Part shown: positions 1 through 9,009 of the stretch, in pieces | Layout: the number at the start of each line of letters is the position of its first letter | Numbering within the stretch: the stretch's first letter is position 1 | Source: Emticicia sp. C21 | GTDB taxonomy: Bacteria > Bacteroidota > Bacteroidia > Cytophagales > Spirosomataceae | Direction of reading: 5' to 3' | Assembly: GCF_003418935.1 (NCBI RefSeq) | Contig: NZ_QVMT01000016.1 | Coordinates: 33,283-97,282 of the forward strand | DNA length: 64,000 nt | Made by a program: the position numbers and the translations under genes | Notes under the pieces: generated by a model | What the model was told of the DNA's origin: nothing | The model's input: only the letters and a program-made list of their open reading frames with translations | Database searches by the model: none

Positions 1-81
1 TGGGGTTTAATCTTTATCGGGGCTGTTATTTTCTATGGTATAGTTATTCGTCTAATCAGGAATATAGTGGCGAGTAGGTAG
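1..81 (+). CDS. C-terminal fragment of an unidentified membrane protein (cut by window edge)
   Basis: The first 26 codons are open on the plus strand and end at a TAG. They encode a hydrophobic stretch (start WGLIFIGAVIFYGIVI) followed by a basic tail (RLIRNIVASR), which looks like a last membrane helix with a cytoplasmic end. The stop lies inside the 3' end of folP on the other strand, a 26-base convergent overlap. With so little sequence it could be chance, and no family can be named. Confidence 0.3.
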   Translation, partial: WGLIFIGAVIFYGIVIRLIRNIVASR

Positions 82-928
82 CCTCAAACAACTTTACGGT
101 TTCAACAGCTTCTTTAACATCATGTACTCTTAAAATACATGCTCCATTCATCAAGGCAATCATGTTTAGGGCCGTTGTTCCATTTAATGCTTTATTGGCG
201 GTAATATTCAGCGTTTTATAAATGATTGATTTTCTTGAAATACCTACAAGTAACGGTAAATCTAAAATCTGAAAAGCTGTCAGATTGCGCATCATTTCAA
301 AACCTTGCTTCGGGCCTTTGGCAAAGCCAAAACCAGGGTCAATAATAATGTCTTTTACTCCCAATTGTCTCAGTTCAAAAATCTTGCTTTGTAGTTCACC
401 TATAACATCAAGCGTTATATTAGTATATTGATTCAGGCTTGTCATGGTGGCTGGATTGCCACGACTATGCATTAATATATAAGGTATATCTAAATCGGCT
501 ACGGTCTGAAACATGTCAGCATCCAGATTACCTCCGGCAATATCGTTAATAATCGCAGCACCAGCTTTTACAGCTTCTTTGGCTACCTCACTCCGAAATG
601 TATCAACAGATATAATAGTGTCGGGAAAATAACTGATGATACCCTCAATAACAGGTAAAACTCTGTCATTTTCTTCACTAATACTGATTTCTGCTGCATT
701 TGGCCTGGTTGAATAGCCACCTACGTCTATAAAAGTTGCTCCATCATTCAACATGCTGCCAGTGGTATCTATAATAGCCTGTGTGTCGGGTTGGTAACGG
801 CTTCCGGAAAAGAAAGAATCCGGGGTAATATTCAAAATTCCCATGACCGTTGGACGGGACAAATCCAATAGTTTTCCGTTGGGAAGCTTTATTTGGCAGG
901 CTTTTGTATGGCTAAACTGAATTGACAT
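56..928 (-). CDS. folP: Dihydropteroate synthase
   Basis: Condenses 6-hydroxymethyl-7,8-dihydropterin diphosphate with p-aminobenzoate to give dihydropteroate, the sulfonamide-sensitive step of cytoplasmic folate synthesis. The 290-residue length is normal. Family motifs occur in order: MGILNITPDSFF (about 29-40), DVGGYSTRP (68-76), SVDTFRSEVA (near 105) and NDIAGG, DPGFGFAKG (near 197) and GISRKS (near 229), then RVHD close to the end. This is the usual TIM-barrel pterin- and sulfa-binding set, with no key residue missing. The ATG start sits next to the divergent promoter of the DUF1599 gene. Confidence 0.97.
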   Translation of the reverse strand: MSIQFSHTKACQIKLPNGKLLDLSRPTVMGILNITPDSFFSGSRYQPDTQAIIDTTGSMLNDGATFIDVGGYSTRPNAAEISISEENDRVLPVIEGIISYFPDTIISVDTFRSEVAKEAVKAGAAIINDIAGGNLDADMFQTVADLDIPYILMHSRGNPATMTSLNQYTNITLDVIGELQSKIFELRQLGVKDIIIDPGFGFAKGPKQGFEMMRNLTAFQILDLPLLVGISRKSIIYKTLNITANKALNGTTALNMIALMNGACILRVHDVKEAVETVKLFEATYSPLYS

Positions 929-959
929 TTGCTTATAGTGCCGAAGTTTTATAGTTTTG
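928..959 (+). promoter_or_regulatory. Bacteroidota-type promoter for the DUF1599 gene
   Basis: TTTG at 928-931 and TAGTTTTG at 952-959 match the -33 (TTTG) and -7 (TAnnTTTG) elements, with a 20-base spacer. Expected transcription start is a few bases downstream, ahead of the gene at 1018. The -33 box touches the folP start codon. Confidence 0.5.
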
Positions 960-1017
960 CAATAGTAGAAAATATTATCCAGAATTCCTTAAATATATCC
1001 TTTTTTGGATGGCGTGC

Positions 1018-1569
1018 ATGAACCAGACTGAGATTGAATACCGCAACATCATAAAAATCTGCCAGGACCTTTTCGAGAAAAAAAACAAAGACTATGGCAC
1101 CTCCTGGCGCATACTCCGACTACCCAGTATTACCGACCAGATTTTTATTAAAGCCCAACGTATCAGAACTATTCAGGATAATGGATTCAGCAGAGTTGAT
1201 GAAGGAGAAGTACCTGAGTTTATAGGCATCATCAATTATTGCGTGATGGCATTAATCCAGCAAAAACTGATTGACGATACTAAAATTGAGATTCCGTTTG
1301 ATGAATTGCACGATTTGTATAATCAGGAAATGGGCGAAGTAATGGAATTACTCTTCAATAAAAATCATGATTATGGCGAGGCATGGCGAGATATGAGGGT
1401 AAGTTCAATGACAGATATCATCCTGATGAAACTATTCAGAATTAAACAGATAGAAGATAATCAGGGTAAAACCATCGTCTCTGAAGGAATTAAAGCAGGG
1501 TATCAGGATATTATCAATTATGCTGTTTTTTGTTTAATTAAACTCGGCCAGGCACAAAGTCAGCAATAA
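1018..1569 (+). CDS. DUF1599 domain protein with internal duplication
   Basis: A cytoplasmic protein of about 183 residues made of two similar halves. The first has KNKDYGTSWRILRLPSITDQ and a later INYCVMALIQ. The second has KNHDYGEAWRDMRVSSMTD and INYAVFCLIK. This matches the DUF1599 family (Pfam's nucleotide-modification-associated domain 1, as I recall). The exact function is unknown. An ATG three codons upstream (1009) is also in frame; 1018 is preferred because the peptide MNQTEIEYRN resembles usual family starts. It lies between folP and a DoxX-type gene, an order I recall as common in Bacteroidota. Confidence 0.85.
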   Translation: MNQTEIEYRNIIKICQDLFEKKNKDYGTSWRILRLPSITDQIFIKAQRIRTIQDNGFSRVDEGEVPEFIGIINYCVMALIQQKLIDDTKIEIPFDELHDLYNQEMGEVMELLFNKNHDYGEAWRDMRVSSMTDIILMKLFRIKQIEDNQGKTIVSEGIKAGYQDIINYAVFCLIKLGQAQSQQ

Positions 1570-1620
1570 ATTTTCGTTGTATTTAACAAGTGATTAACAA
1601 AAGGCTTTCCCACCAGACGC

Positions 1621-1628
1621 TATATTTG
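1621..1628 (+). promoter_or_regulatory. -7 promoter element (TATATTTG)
   Basis: An exact TAnnTTTG match 41 bases before the ATG of the DoxX-type gene. No clear -33 TTTG is seen at the ideal distance. Confidence 0.45.
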
Positions 1629-1668
1629 CCCGATTGTTACTCATTCCGAAACTTTACCTCATTCATTT

Positions 1669-2778
1669 ATGAAACTCATCGCACAAATTGCACGCATCGT
1701 TGTAGGTGTTATATTCATTTTTTCCGGTTTTGTTAAAGTAGTCGATCCTGTTGGAACGGGTATCAAGCTGGAAGAATATTTTGAGGTTTTCTCGCAGGAT
1801 GTTCCTGCTTTGCAAGGCTTCTTTATGTTCTTTGCCCATAATTCATTGACATTATCATTAATTTTCTGTGCTTTAGAAGTTATACTTGGAGTAGCCACAC
1901 TCCTATCATATCGCATGAAAATTACTTCATGGCTATTATTAGGTATTATTGTGTTCTTCACATTCTTAACTTTCTATTCTGCCTATTTCAATAAGGTAAC
2001 CGATTGTGGTTGTTTCGGAGATTTCTTAAAACTAAAACCCTGGACATCATTTAATAAAGATATATTCCTGACTGTCCTTATCATTGTGATATTCTTATTC
2101 CGTAATCAATATAAAGATTCGAATATGCATGCGGTGATGGCAATTGTATCCATAATTTCTTTTGGTATCGGTATTTATGCCATTCGTTATTTACCACCAA
2201 TTGACTTCTTGCCTTATGCAATAGGCAAGAGCATCCCAGACCAAATGAAGCCGACAGGTATAAAACCCGTATTTGAATATACATTTTTGAATAAGAAAAC
2301 CGGGGAGGAAGAAAAATCAGGTGAATTTTTGATGGATACTACTACCTATAAATATGTATCGTCAATCACACTAAATGATGATAAAGTAAAGCCTAAAATT
2401 ACTGACTATTTTGTGAATGACTCACAAGGCAATGTCTATACTGATTCTACTTTTATAGGCAATAAACTATTGCTTATATTTAAAAATATCAAGGAGGTAG
2501 ATGGCAATGAAATAGCAGAAATTAAAGCTTTGGCAAAAAGTGTTGAAGGAAGCAATATCCAACCGATAATATTGACTTCTGCTATTCAAAGCGAATTTGA
2601 GCAGTTTCGTCAGGCAAATGCTCTGACAACTCCATATTTTACGGCAGATGCCACAGTTTTAAAGACTATGGCACGAACAAATCCATGTGTGATTTTGTTA
2701 CAAAATGGAGTAGTGAAAGGGAAATGGGGGAATCATAGCATACCCAATAAAGAAGAACTCGCTGGTAAATTAAAATAA
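1669..2778 (+). CDS. BT_3928-like DoxX/MauE membrane protein with C-terminal thioredoxin-like region
   Basis: The N-terminal part (about 1-175) holds several hydrophobic helices and begins in DoxX style with RIVVGVIFIFSGFVKVVDP. A TDCGCFGD motif near residue 109 carries a CxC pair, as in MauE-type redox proteins. The C-terminal 150 residues look like a periplasmic thioredoxin/TlpA-like fold (TNPCVILLQNGVVKGKWG near the end) without an obvious CxxC pair. The arrangement suits BT_3928-family proteins of Bacteroidota, thought to act in envelope redox or electron transfer, but no substrate is established. It has its own promoter-like element. Confidence 0.8.
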   Translation: MKLIAQIARIVVGVIFIFSGFVKVVDPVGTGIKLEEYFEVFSQDVPALQGFFMFFAHNSLTLSLIFCALEVILGVATLLSYRMKITSWLLLGIIVFFTFLTFYSAYFNKVTDCGCFGDFLKLKPWTSFNKDIFLTVLIIVIFLFRNQYKDSNMHAVMAIVSIISFGIGIYAIRYLPPIDFLPYAIGKSIPDQMKPTGIKPVFEYTFLNKKTGEEEKSGEFLMDTTTYKYVSSITLNDDKVKPKITDYFVNDSQGNVYTDSTFIGNKLLLIFKNIKEVDGNEIAEIKALAKSVEGSNIQPIILTSAIQSEFEQFRQANALTTPYFTADATVLKTMARTNPCVILLQNGVVKGKWGNHSIPNKEELAGKLK

Positions 2779-2795
2779 ACACATATACTAATTCT

Positions 2796-2973
2796 AGAGC
2801 ATGTTTAAAATTTATGATTTGACCTACAAGGGCATCCGCGCGGCGTCCGCTTTTTTCACCATACTTCTTTACATTTTTTCGATGTAGCTGCTAGCTACGT
2901 CTGCAAAAATGTGCCTCGTCTGGTAAAAAAAACTGCCCCTTTCGTTCAGAATAACAAAATTTAAACATGCTCT
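2796..2973. mobile_element. MITE-like element with 14-bp terminal inverted repeats
   Basis: AGAGCATGTTTAAA at 2796-2809 is repeated exactly in inverse orientation at 2960-2973. The 178-bp interval has no coding capacity and contains a nested imperfect palindrome (GATGTAGCT/AGCTACGTC around 2880-2902, flanked by ACATTTTT and AAAAATGT). The termini resemble those of some IS5-like elements, so a non-autonomous derivative is plausible. No clean target-site duplication is visible. The right end lies 20 bases before the aroK start and may influence its expression. Confidence 0.6.
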
Positions 2974-2993
2974 TATACGCCCAAACAGACAGA

Positions 2994-3518
2994 ATGACTA
3001 CGAATATTTTTTTAGTTGGTATGCCCTCTTCCGGTAAAAGCACTTTGGGAAGACAATTAGCCAAGAGTTTAGGATATGAATTTGTTGACTTAGATGCCCG
3101 GATTGAAATAGCAGAGGGGAAGAAAATTTCGGAGATATTTGCACTAAACGGTGAAGAATATTTTCGAAAAATTGAGAATCAACAGTTAAAAAAAATACAG
3201 AAAGATATGCGTTCAGTGGTTGCTACAGGAGGTGGCGTACCGTGTTTTCTGGATGGACTTGAGTACATTAAAGCCAATGGTATCAGTATTTTTCTAGATG
3301 TAAAGCCTGCCAGATTATTGGAGAGAATGCATTTATCTAAAAAGAATGAGAGACCGTTGTATGATTTGGAGAACAAAGATTTACTAGCTACACTTACCGA
3401 AAAGTACAACGATCGTCTGCCTTATTATACACAAGCCGATATTACGATAGAGGGGGATACAGACCCCAGTGCCATCTTGTGGATACTGGAGGCCGAATTC
3501 GCCAAGAAGATTCAATAA
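2994..3518 (+). CDS. aroK: Shikimate kinase
   Basis: Phosphorylates shikimate to shikimate 3-phosphate with ATP in the chorismate pathway. From this start the protein has 174 residues, the normal size. It carries the Walker A loop GMPSSGKST (9-17), the shikimate-binding VDLDARIE (31-38) and YFRKIE (near 54), ATGGGVP (near 80) and the lid region with ERPLYDL (near 118). An in-frame ATG at 2967 would start inside the terminal repeat of the upstream element and add nine residues untypical of the family, so 2994 is chosen. The gene ends in a strong hairpin terminator. Confidence 0.96.
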   Translation: MTTNIFLVGMPSSGKSTLGRQLAKSLGYEFVDLDARIEIAEGKKISEIFALNGEEYFRKIENQQLKKIQKDMRSVVATGGGVPCFLDGLEYIKANGISIFLDVKPARLLERMHLSKKNERPLYDLENKDLLATLTEKYNDRLPYYTQADITIEGDTDPSAILWILEAEFAKKIQ

Positions 3519-3560
3519 AAACAAAAATGACAACTCGATTGAGTTGTCATTTTTGTTTTT
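3517..3560. terminator. Bidirectional intrinsic terminator after aroK
   Basis: A perfect 20-bp stem (3517-3536 with 3541-3560) and a GATT loop overlaps the aroK stop codon. A-rich and T-rich flanks allow termination on both strands, serving aroK and the convergent outer-membrane gene. Confidence 0.85.
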
Positions 3561-3605
3561 ATTTGTATTTCATTAGTTATTGCAAATCTTTATTTACATC
3601 TATTC

Positions 3606-5138
3606 TTAGAAGAAAGTACCTACTGATACCACAAAACTCGTACCTTTTGTAGTCAGGCTAGCCGAACCATAGTTTTGAGGGTTGCTTAATTGATAGGGTG
3701 TATAGGCTCCTTTAAACTGGTTGAACACACCCGCTAAATCTATAAAGAATTTAGATGAACGATAGCCCACACCACCTGTAAATAATGTTTGTGAGCGATT
3801 AAGGTTATCTATTTTTTCTTTGTAAGGATCTGGCATGTATTTAGCACCTGCTCTTACACGAATACTCTGAATACGGTACTCTGCCCCTACTTTCAAGTTT
3901 ACCACATCGTTAAAAGTACTTTTAATGCCATTTTTCTGACTTGTTCCCCAACTACCATCCTCAGGATCTTTTACACCCATTCCTCTAAAACCAACATATT
4001 CAGCATCGGCAGTAATAAATCCGGCTTTATTCGGGAAAAAGAAAGTAGCACCGCCACTGGCTTTTAATGGAGTAGTCAGTGAGTATGAGAATACATTTTC
4101 ATCGGTGGCAACATTGGTAGTTGCTGATGGTGGAATGATTGGGTTTCCCGCTTTAGGGTCAATGATAATATGAGAATTATAGATTTCGCTCACACTTATC
4201 CACGATGGTGTAGTCAGGCTGGCACCAATACTGATATTTTCAGTAGCTTTAAATATAGTACCTAAAGAGAAATTCACACCGCTTCCGCGTACATATAAAT
4301 CTTCTCCATATTCAAATCCGTTTAGAATTTGCCCACCTGAGAATGCTTCATTATGTGTGGTGACATTTTCGTAATTTAATCGAACAAAACCAATACCCAA
4401 GCCGATATAAGTCTTATCATCGAAATTGATACCATATCCCAGATTCCATTGACTAGTAGAACCCGTAGAAGAAATATCTCCGGTTTGATTAACAGGTAAA
4501 GCTTCTTCTACAACTCTATAGGGTGCTCCACTACCAGAAACCGGGTCAATCAGATACGACTGATAATACATAGCAGTAGCAGTAGCTGCTGTTCCAGTAC
4601 TTGGGTCATACTCATTATCTAGCGTTCCTGAATCGGCACCACGTTGGGTAGCTCTTTCAGCAAAGAAATCTGCCATTGAACTACGTTGGTTAGTGCCCGT
4701 ATAACGGTAATCTGACAGAAAACTGTTTTGTCTGGAATAAGTAATAGCAAAAGCCGAACGCTTTTTACGGGTTCCAGTTCCACTATTGCTAAAAATTAAA
4801 CCTAATTGCCCTATATTGGGGCTAGTAGTACTTCTACTAAATTGTGAGCCTGCGTATACTGAGGACGTATTTACAGAATTAAGTACAGGCGTGATACTCA
4901 ATTCAGAACGATTATAAAAACCTAAACCAGCAGGGTTTGTGTAGTTATTAGTAGCATCGGCACCTAAAGAAACATATCCGCCACCTAATCCCTGCATACG
5001 GGCAGAGCCGGAAATTTTCGATTCAGAGAATCTGAAGGCATCTTCACCATAAAAGTGCCCGCCTAAACTCAATTGCGCCTTAGCTCCGATTCCTCCCATT
5101 AAGAGAGAGGTTGTAATCAGAATGCGTGAGATTTTCAT
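3606..5138 (-). CDS. OmpP1/FadL/TodX-family outer-membrane protein
   Basis: A 510-residue secreted beta-barrel protein. A signal peptide (MKISRILITTSLLMGGIGAKAQ) leads into SARMQGLGGGYVSLGADATN and NPAGLGFYN near residues 46-76, the signature N-terminus of FadL/OmpP1-like hydrophobic-compound transporters in Bacteroidota. The rest is rich in alternating polar and aromatic residues and ends in a phenylalanine (SVGTFF), as expected for Bam-dependent insertion. The transported ligand cannot be told. It is monocistronic, converging on aroK through the shared terminator. Confidence 0.82.
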   Translation of the reverse strand: MKISRILITTSLLMGGIGAKAQLSLGGHFYGEDAFRFSESKISGSARMQGLGGGYVSLGADATNNYTNPAGLGFYNRSELSITPVLNSVNTSSVYAGSQFSRSTTSPNIGQLGLIFSNSGTGTRKKRSAFAITYSRQNSFLSDYRYTGTNQRSSMADFFAERATQRGADSGTLDNEYDPSTGTAATATAMYYQSYLIDPVSGSGAPYRVVEEALPVNQTGDISSTGSTSQWNLGYGINFDDKTYIGLGIGFVRLNYENVTTHNEAFSGGQILNGFEYGEDLYVRGSGVNFSLGTIFKATENISIGASLTTPSWISVSEIYNSHIIIDPKAGNPIIPPSATTNVATDENVFSYSLTTPLKASGGATFFFPNKAGFITADAEYVGFRGMGVKDPEDGSWGTSQKNGIKSTFNDVVNLKVGAEYRIQSIRVRAGAKYMPDPYKEKIDNLNRSQTLFTGGVGYRSSKFFIDLAGVFNQFKGAYTPYQLSNPQNYGSASLTTKGTSFVVSVGTFF

Positions 5139-5244
5139 TTTTTTAATAAACTTTATGATTGAAGAATTTGAAACCGGTATTAAATCCGAGTAGTTATTTA
5201 ATCATTCTTCTGAAATAAGGGTACAATTACCAAAGCACTTTTCT

Positions 5245-5286
5245 TAAAAGAAAACCTCGCCAAACAGCTATGATTCAGCGAGGTTT
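5245..5286 (-). terminator. Intrinsic terminator of the Gly/Ser-rich lipoprotein gene
   Basis: Arms at 5252-5260 and 5278-5286 form a 9-bp stem (AAACCTCGC/GCGAGGTTT). On the minus strand it is followed by a T-rich run, the right polarity for the gene ending at 5373. Confidence 0.7.
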
Positions 5287-5372
5287 CTGAATATTTTACA
5301 ATAATAACGCTAAAACGTTTACTCTAATGAGCTTAACAAGCCTGCAACACTAATTGTTTAAATGTGTTGCTA

Positions 5373-6662
5373 TTATCTTGGTCCACGGCTACCACCGCCG
5401 CCACCGCTGCTTCCGCCACGAGAACCGCCACCTACGCTACCGCCGCTGCTACTTGAACTACTACGGCTTGGGCTGCTCCAGCTTGAGTTATTAGAGTTAG
5501 AAGAAGAACCTCTAGACCAGCTATCAGAACTTCTTGAATTACCGCTACCATTTGACCAGCTGTTACCACTTGATGAACGGCTATTTGACGGACGGCTGTA
5601 GTCATAAGTTCTTGTTGAGTTACCACTGCTGTTACCACTTTCATAACCACCGTTTCTTCGTGGACGAGCATAGTAAGTATCATTACCTGATGAATTGGCA
5701 CGTGAACTATTTGGGGTATTATTGAATGAAGAATTATCTGCTCCGTTTCTTCTTGGTGCAGCATAGTATCCGTCATTACCCGAATAGCTTCTGCCAGTAG
5801 CACCGTTTGAACCAGAATAAGTTCTTGCATTTGCATCAGCACGACGGCCACCACTGCTATTACCAATAGCGGTATTGTTGAAGCGGTCGTTATAATATGC
5901 TGAACCTCTCCCACCATCACGCGGGCCATAAGTACGTGTCTTAGCTAGACCGTCTACACCTGAAGTAACATTATATAGATAACCAGGATAACCGAAACCG
6001 CCATAGCGGCCATAACCATATCCGTAATAATCATAAGGGCTATAGAAAGAATTATAGTAAGGATTTCCCCAAGGACTATAGAATGAACTATAGTAAGGGC
6101 TATACATACCGCCACCCCAGAATGGATCGTAGAAGCGATTTCCGAAACCACCATAACCAAAACCGCTACCATACCCTAATCCATATCCTAAGCTCAATCC
6201 AAGACCAAAACCGCTACCATATCCGCCAAAAGAGTTATAGCCAAATGGTGAATAATAACCAAAACGACTGAATGGACTCGCCCAACCCATTGGCTGGCTC
6301 CAGGCGTAATCGTTCCAACCTGACTGATAACCATCAGAGAATCCAGAAGAATAACCTGGCTCTGAAGTATAAGTGCGTTGTACTTTACGAGAGTTTACAT
6401 AGTTCTCATCAAAGTACTCATCAGTTCCTTCCGTCTGAGCAGGAAGTTCTTCTCTCTGATAACGAAGATTATCTGTATAGTCAGGATTTTGATATGTTGT
6501 TGAAGGTTGTGAAGATGTTCTGTAAGTTACCTGAGGGGCATCTTTTGAAGACCCGTAAAGGTCGTCATAATCACCTTTCGTAGCAACTTGTTTTTGACTA
6601 CAACCCCAAGTACCTAAAAGCACCACGACCGACAGATACCTGAAAGATTTGAAAGTGTTCAT
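5373..6662 (-). CDS. Gly/Tyr/Ser-rich low-complexity lipoprotein, function unknown
   Basis: About 429 residues. It starts MNTFKSFRYLSVVVLL and reaches a cysteine in GTWGCSQK, a probable lipoprotein signal, although the lipobox is loose. After an acidic linker comes a Gly/Tyr/Phe/Pro-rich centre (repeated GYGSGFGYGG and FYSPYDYYG types). A Ser/Asn/Arg-rich tail follows, with two copies of a YYA(R/A)PRRNG motif, and ends in a polyglycine/serine stretch. Such composition suggests a disordered, surface-exposed or adhesive protein. A longer ATG start at 6704 would put 14 residues before the signal peptide and is rejected. Long open frames on the other strands here arise from the codon bias and are not genes. 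Confidence 0.75.
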   Translation of the reverse strand: MNTFKSFRYLSVVVLLGTWGCSQKQVATKGDYDDLYGSSKDAPQVTYRTSSQPSTTYQNPDYTDNLRYQREELPAQTEGTDEYFDENYVNSRKVQRTYTSEPGYSSGFSDGYQSGWNDYAWSQPMGWASPFSRFGYYSPFGYNSFGGYGSGFGLGLSLGYGLGYGSGFGYGGFGNRFYDPFWGGGMYSPYYSSFYSPWGNPYYNSFYSPYDYYGYGYGRYGGFGYPGYLYNVTSGVDGLAKTRTYGPRDGGRGSAYYNDRFNNTAIGNSSGGRRADANARTYSGSNGATGRSYSGNDGYYAAPRRNGADNSSFNNTPNSSRANSSGNDTYYARPRRNGGYESGNSSGNSTRTYDYSRPSNSRSSSGNSWSNGSGNSRSSDSWSRGSSSNSNNSSWSSPSRSSSSSSGGSVGGGSRGGSSGGGGGSRGPR

Positions 6663-6865
6663 TTTATCTTTAAGAATTAATTGTGAACTAAAAATAAACT
6701 TCATCTATGTGAATGATGCGGGAGGGTTGCAAAAGGTTGTATGCGAGATAAAAAAAATTAACAAATTTTTTACAAACTTCTCTTCGCCTCTGCCCATTCG
6801 TTTGTTCCGACTATCTGTTACCGAAAAGTAACGGAATTATCTATGACAAACTTAATATAAAAACT

Positions 6866-6873
6866 TATCTTTG
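6866..6873 (+). promoter_or_regulatory. -7 promoter element (TATCTTTG) for proS
   Basis: An exact TAnnTTTG match 127 bases before the proS ATG, implying a leader of about 120 bases. No T-box or other known riboswitch is recognised in that leader. The 338-base gap between the two divergent genes otherwise holds nothing identifiable. Confidence 0.45.
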
Positions 6874-7000
6874 CAAGCCTATCTAAATGAAAGTTTGATT
6901 AAAACTAGGCAAGATTGTGTTTTTCATAGACATATTAATAACGAAAAACCTATCTATTAGATTCATTAGCAGTAATAAAGTTTAATATTTATCAATAATT

Positions 7001-8476
7001 ATGAGTAAAGGGCTTCCAAAACGTAGCGAGAATTATTCGGAGTGGTACAACGAATTAGTTAAACGAGCAGATTTAGCTGAAAATTCAGCGGTAAGAGGAT
7101 GTATGGTTATCAAACCTTACGGGTTTTCAATCTGGGAAAAAATGCAACGTGCTTTAGACGATATGTTTAAAGAAACAGGGCATACCAATGCCTATTTCCC
7201 GCTTTTTGTACCCAAAAGTTTGTTTGAAGCTGAAGAAAAAAACGCCGAAGGATTTGCTAAAGAATGTGCAGTAGTAACGCATTACCGTCTGAAAAATAAC
7301 CCCGAAAAGCCCGGTACTCTGATGGTTGACCCTGAAGCTAAACTCGAAGAGGAACTGGTGGTAAGACCAACGAGCGAAGCTATTATCTGGAATACCTATA
7401 AAAACTGGATACAATCGTATAGAGACCTGCCTATTCTCATTAACCAATGGGCCAATGTAGTTCGTTGGGAAATGCGTACGCGTATGTTTTTGCGTACAGC
7501 CGAATTCTTATGGCAGGAAGGACATACAGCACACTCAACAAGCGATGAAGCTATAGCGGAAACTAAACAGATGTTGGAGGTTTATGCCACATTTGCTGAA
7601 GAATTTATGGCTGTGCCCGTGGTAAAAGGTTATAAATCGGCCAACGAGCGCTTTGCAGGGGCAGAAGAAACTATGTGTATTGAAGCCATGATGCAGGATG
7701 GTAAGGCTTTGCAGGCGGGTACTTCTCACTTCTTGGGCCAGAACTTTGCTAAAGCGTTTGACGTAAAATTCCAATCGAAAGAAGGAAAACTTGACCACGT
7801 TTGGGGAACATCGTGGGGTGTTAGTACGCGTCTGATGGGTGCTTTGATTATGGCTCACTCTGACGATAATGGCCTCGTATTACCTCCAAAATTAGCTCCA
7901 ATTCATGTCGTAATTGTGCCTATTTATAAAGGTGATGAAGATCTGGCTACTATTAAAGAGACAATCACGCCAATCATTAAAGAATTGAAATCGTATGGTA
8001 TTACGGTGAAATTCGATGATAGTGATGCACAGCGTCCAGGTTGGAAGTTTGCTGAATATGAGTTGAAAGGAGTTCCTGTGCGCATGGCTATTGGTATGCG
8101 GGATTTACAAAATGGTGTCATTGAAGTAGCACGTAGAGATAATTTAAGCAAAGAAACCCGTCCGCTGGAAGGTATTGCTGCTTATGTAAAAGATTTGTTG
8201 AATGAAATTCAGGAAAGTATTTATAACAAAGCCTTGGAGTTCAGAAAAGAGAATTCGTTTGAAGTAAATACCTGGGAAGAATTTACGGAGCAAATTGAAA
8301 AAGGCGGTTTCTTACATTGCCATTGGGATGGCACTCCTGAAACGGAAGAAAAAATTAAGGAATTAACCAAAGCAACTATCCGTTGTATTCCTTTAGACGC
8401 TAAAGAGGAGGAAGGCACTTGTATTCTGACAGGCAAGCCATCTAGCAAGCGAGTAATATTCGCAAGAGCATATTAA
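7001..8476 (+). CDS. proS: Prolyl-tRNA synthetase (eukaryote/archaea-like short type)
   Basis: Charges tRNA-Pro with proline in the cytoplasm. The 491 residues lack the editing insertion of the long bacterial form. Class II motifs are present: motif 1 region FPLFVPKS (near 66), RPTSEAIIW (near 124), motif 2 [20 protein letters not shown] (near 156) and motif 3 [11 protein letters not shown] (near 273). The C-terminal extension has HCHW and a later GTCILTG, ending in the tyrosine FARAY that is typical of this subtype. Long divergent leader upstream. Confidence 0.97.
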   Translation: MSKGLPKRSENYSEWYNELVKRADLAENSAVRGCMVIKPYGFSIWEKMQRALDDMFKETGHTNAYFPLFVPKSLFEAEEKNAEGFAKECAVVTHYRLKNNPEKPGTLMVDPEAKLEEELVVRPTSEAIIWNTYKNWIQSYRDLPILINQWANVVRWEMRTRMFLRTAEFLWQEGHTAHSTSDEAIAETKQMLEVYATFAEEFMAVPVVKGYKSANERFAGAEETMCIEAMMQDGKALQAGTSHFLGQNFAKAFDVKFQSKEGKLDHVWGTSWGVSTRLMGALIMAHSDDNGLVLPPKLAPIHVVIVPIYKGDEDLATIKETITPIIKELKSYGITVKFDDSDAQRPGWKFAEYELKGVPVRMAIGMRDLQNGVIEVARRDNLSKETRPLEGIAAYVKDLLNEIQESIYNKALEFRKENSFEVNTWEEFTEQIEKGGFLHCHWDGTPETEEKIKELTKATIRCIPLDAKEEEGTCILTGKPSSKRVIFARAY

Positions 8477-8486
8477 TTTTTTGTGG

Positions 8487-8530
8487 GGCGAGCCGAGCGA
8501 CGTCCGCTTCCAGCTCGCCTTACTTTTTAT
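8487..8530 (+). terminator. Hairpin after proS, weak terminator candidate
   Basis: GGCGAGC (8487-8493) pairs with GCTCGCC (8513-8519) around a GC-rich loop, followed by TTACTTTTTATA. The loop holds GACGTCCGCTT, similar to GGCGTCCGCTT inside the MITE-like element at 2796, so it may be a decayed repeat. Confidence 0.35.
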
Positions 8531-8610
8531 AAACCTCAATAAGCCACAAATTAATAAGTTCACGCCGCTTTCTATATTTAACAATCCGCAATTGACAATC
8601 GACATTTCAA

Positions 8611-9009
8611 TTACTCCGTCTTAAGCATTTCCCTACGAAACTCTTCATGTTGCTTAATTAGCAAGTCTAGTTTTTTATGTAGGCTTCTGATTTCTTCCTC
8701 TGCTTTTTGATTAATCTTCAAATCTTCTTTGGCTCTTTCTCTGTCTTTTTCTTCTTGTCGATTCTGACTCATCATAATGACCGGCGCTTGCAGAGCAGCT
8801 ATACATGAAAGAATAAGGTTTAACAGAATAAAAGGATACGGATCAAAGCCTTTGTTGCTTAGCCAGTAGATATTAAAAGAAATCCAGATTAATAAGAAAC
8901 CCATAAAGGATAATATGAATGTCCAGCTACCGCCGAAATCGGCAATTTTATCAGCCATTCTATCGCCAAAACTTAGGGGTTTATTATCTTCGAATAATTC
9001 TTTTTTCAT
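8611..9009 (-). CDS. DUF1003 inner-membrane protein
   Basis: A 132-residue protein with two hydrophobic segments (about 29-48 and 61-80) and a charged, coiled-coil C-terminus (QNRQEEKDRERAKEDLKI). The core SWTFILSFMGFLLIWI, DPYPFILLNLILSC and AALQAPVIMMSQNRQ is the DUF1003 signature. The physiological role is not established. It is monocistronic and diverges from the FKBP gene. Confidence 0.85.
   Translation of the reverse strand: MKKELFEDNKPLSFGDRMADKIADFGGSWTFILSFMGFLLIWISFNIYWLSNKGFDPYPFILLNLILSCIAALQAPVIMMSQNRQEEKDRERAKEDLKINQKAEEEIRSLHKKLDLLIKQHEEFRREMLKTE

Noticed and set aside
5432..6583. Several long open frames overlapping the Gly/Ser-rich lipoprotein gene
   Set aside because: They are hydrophobic or repetitive translations of the same biased codons in other frames and have no family features.
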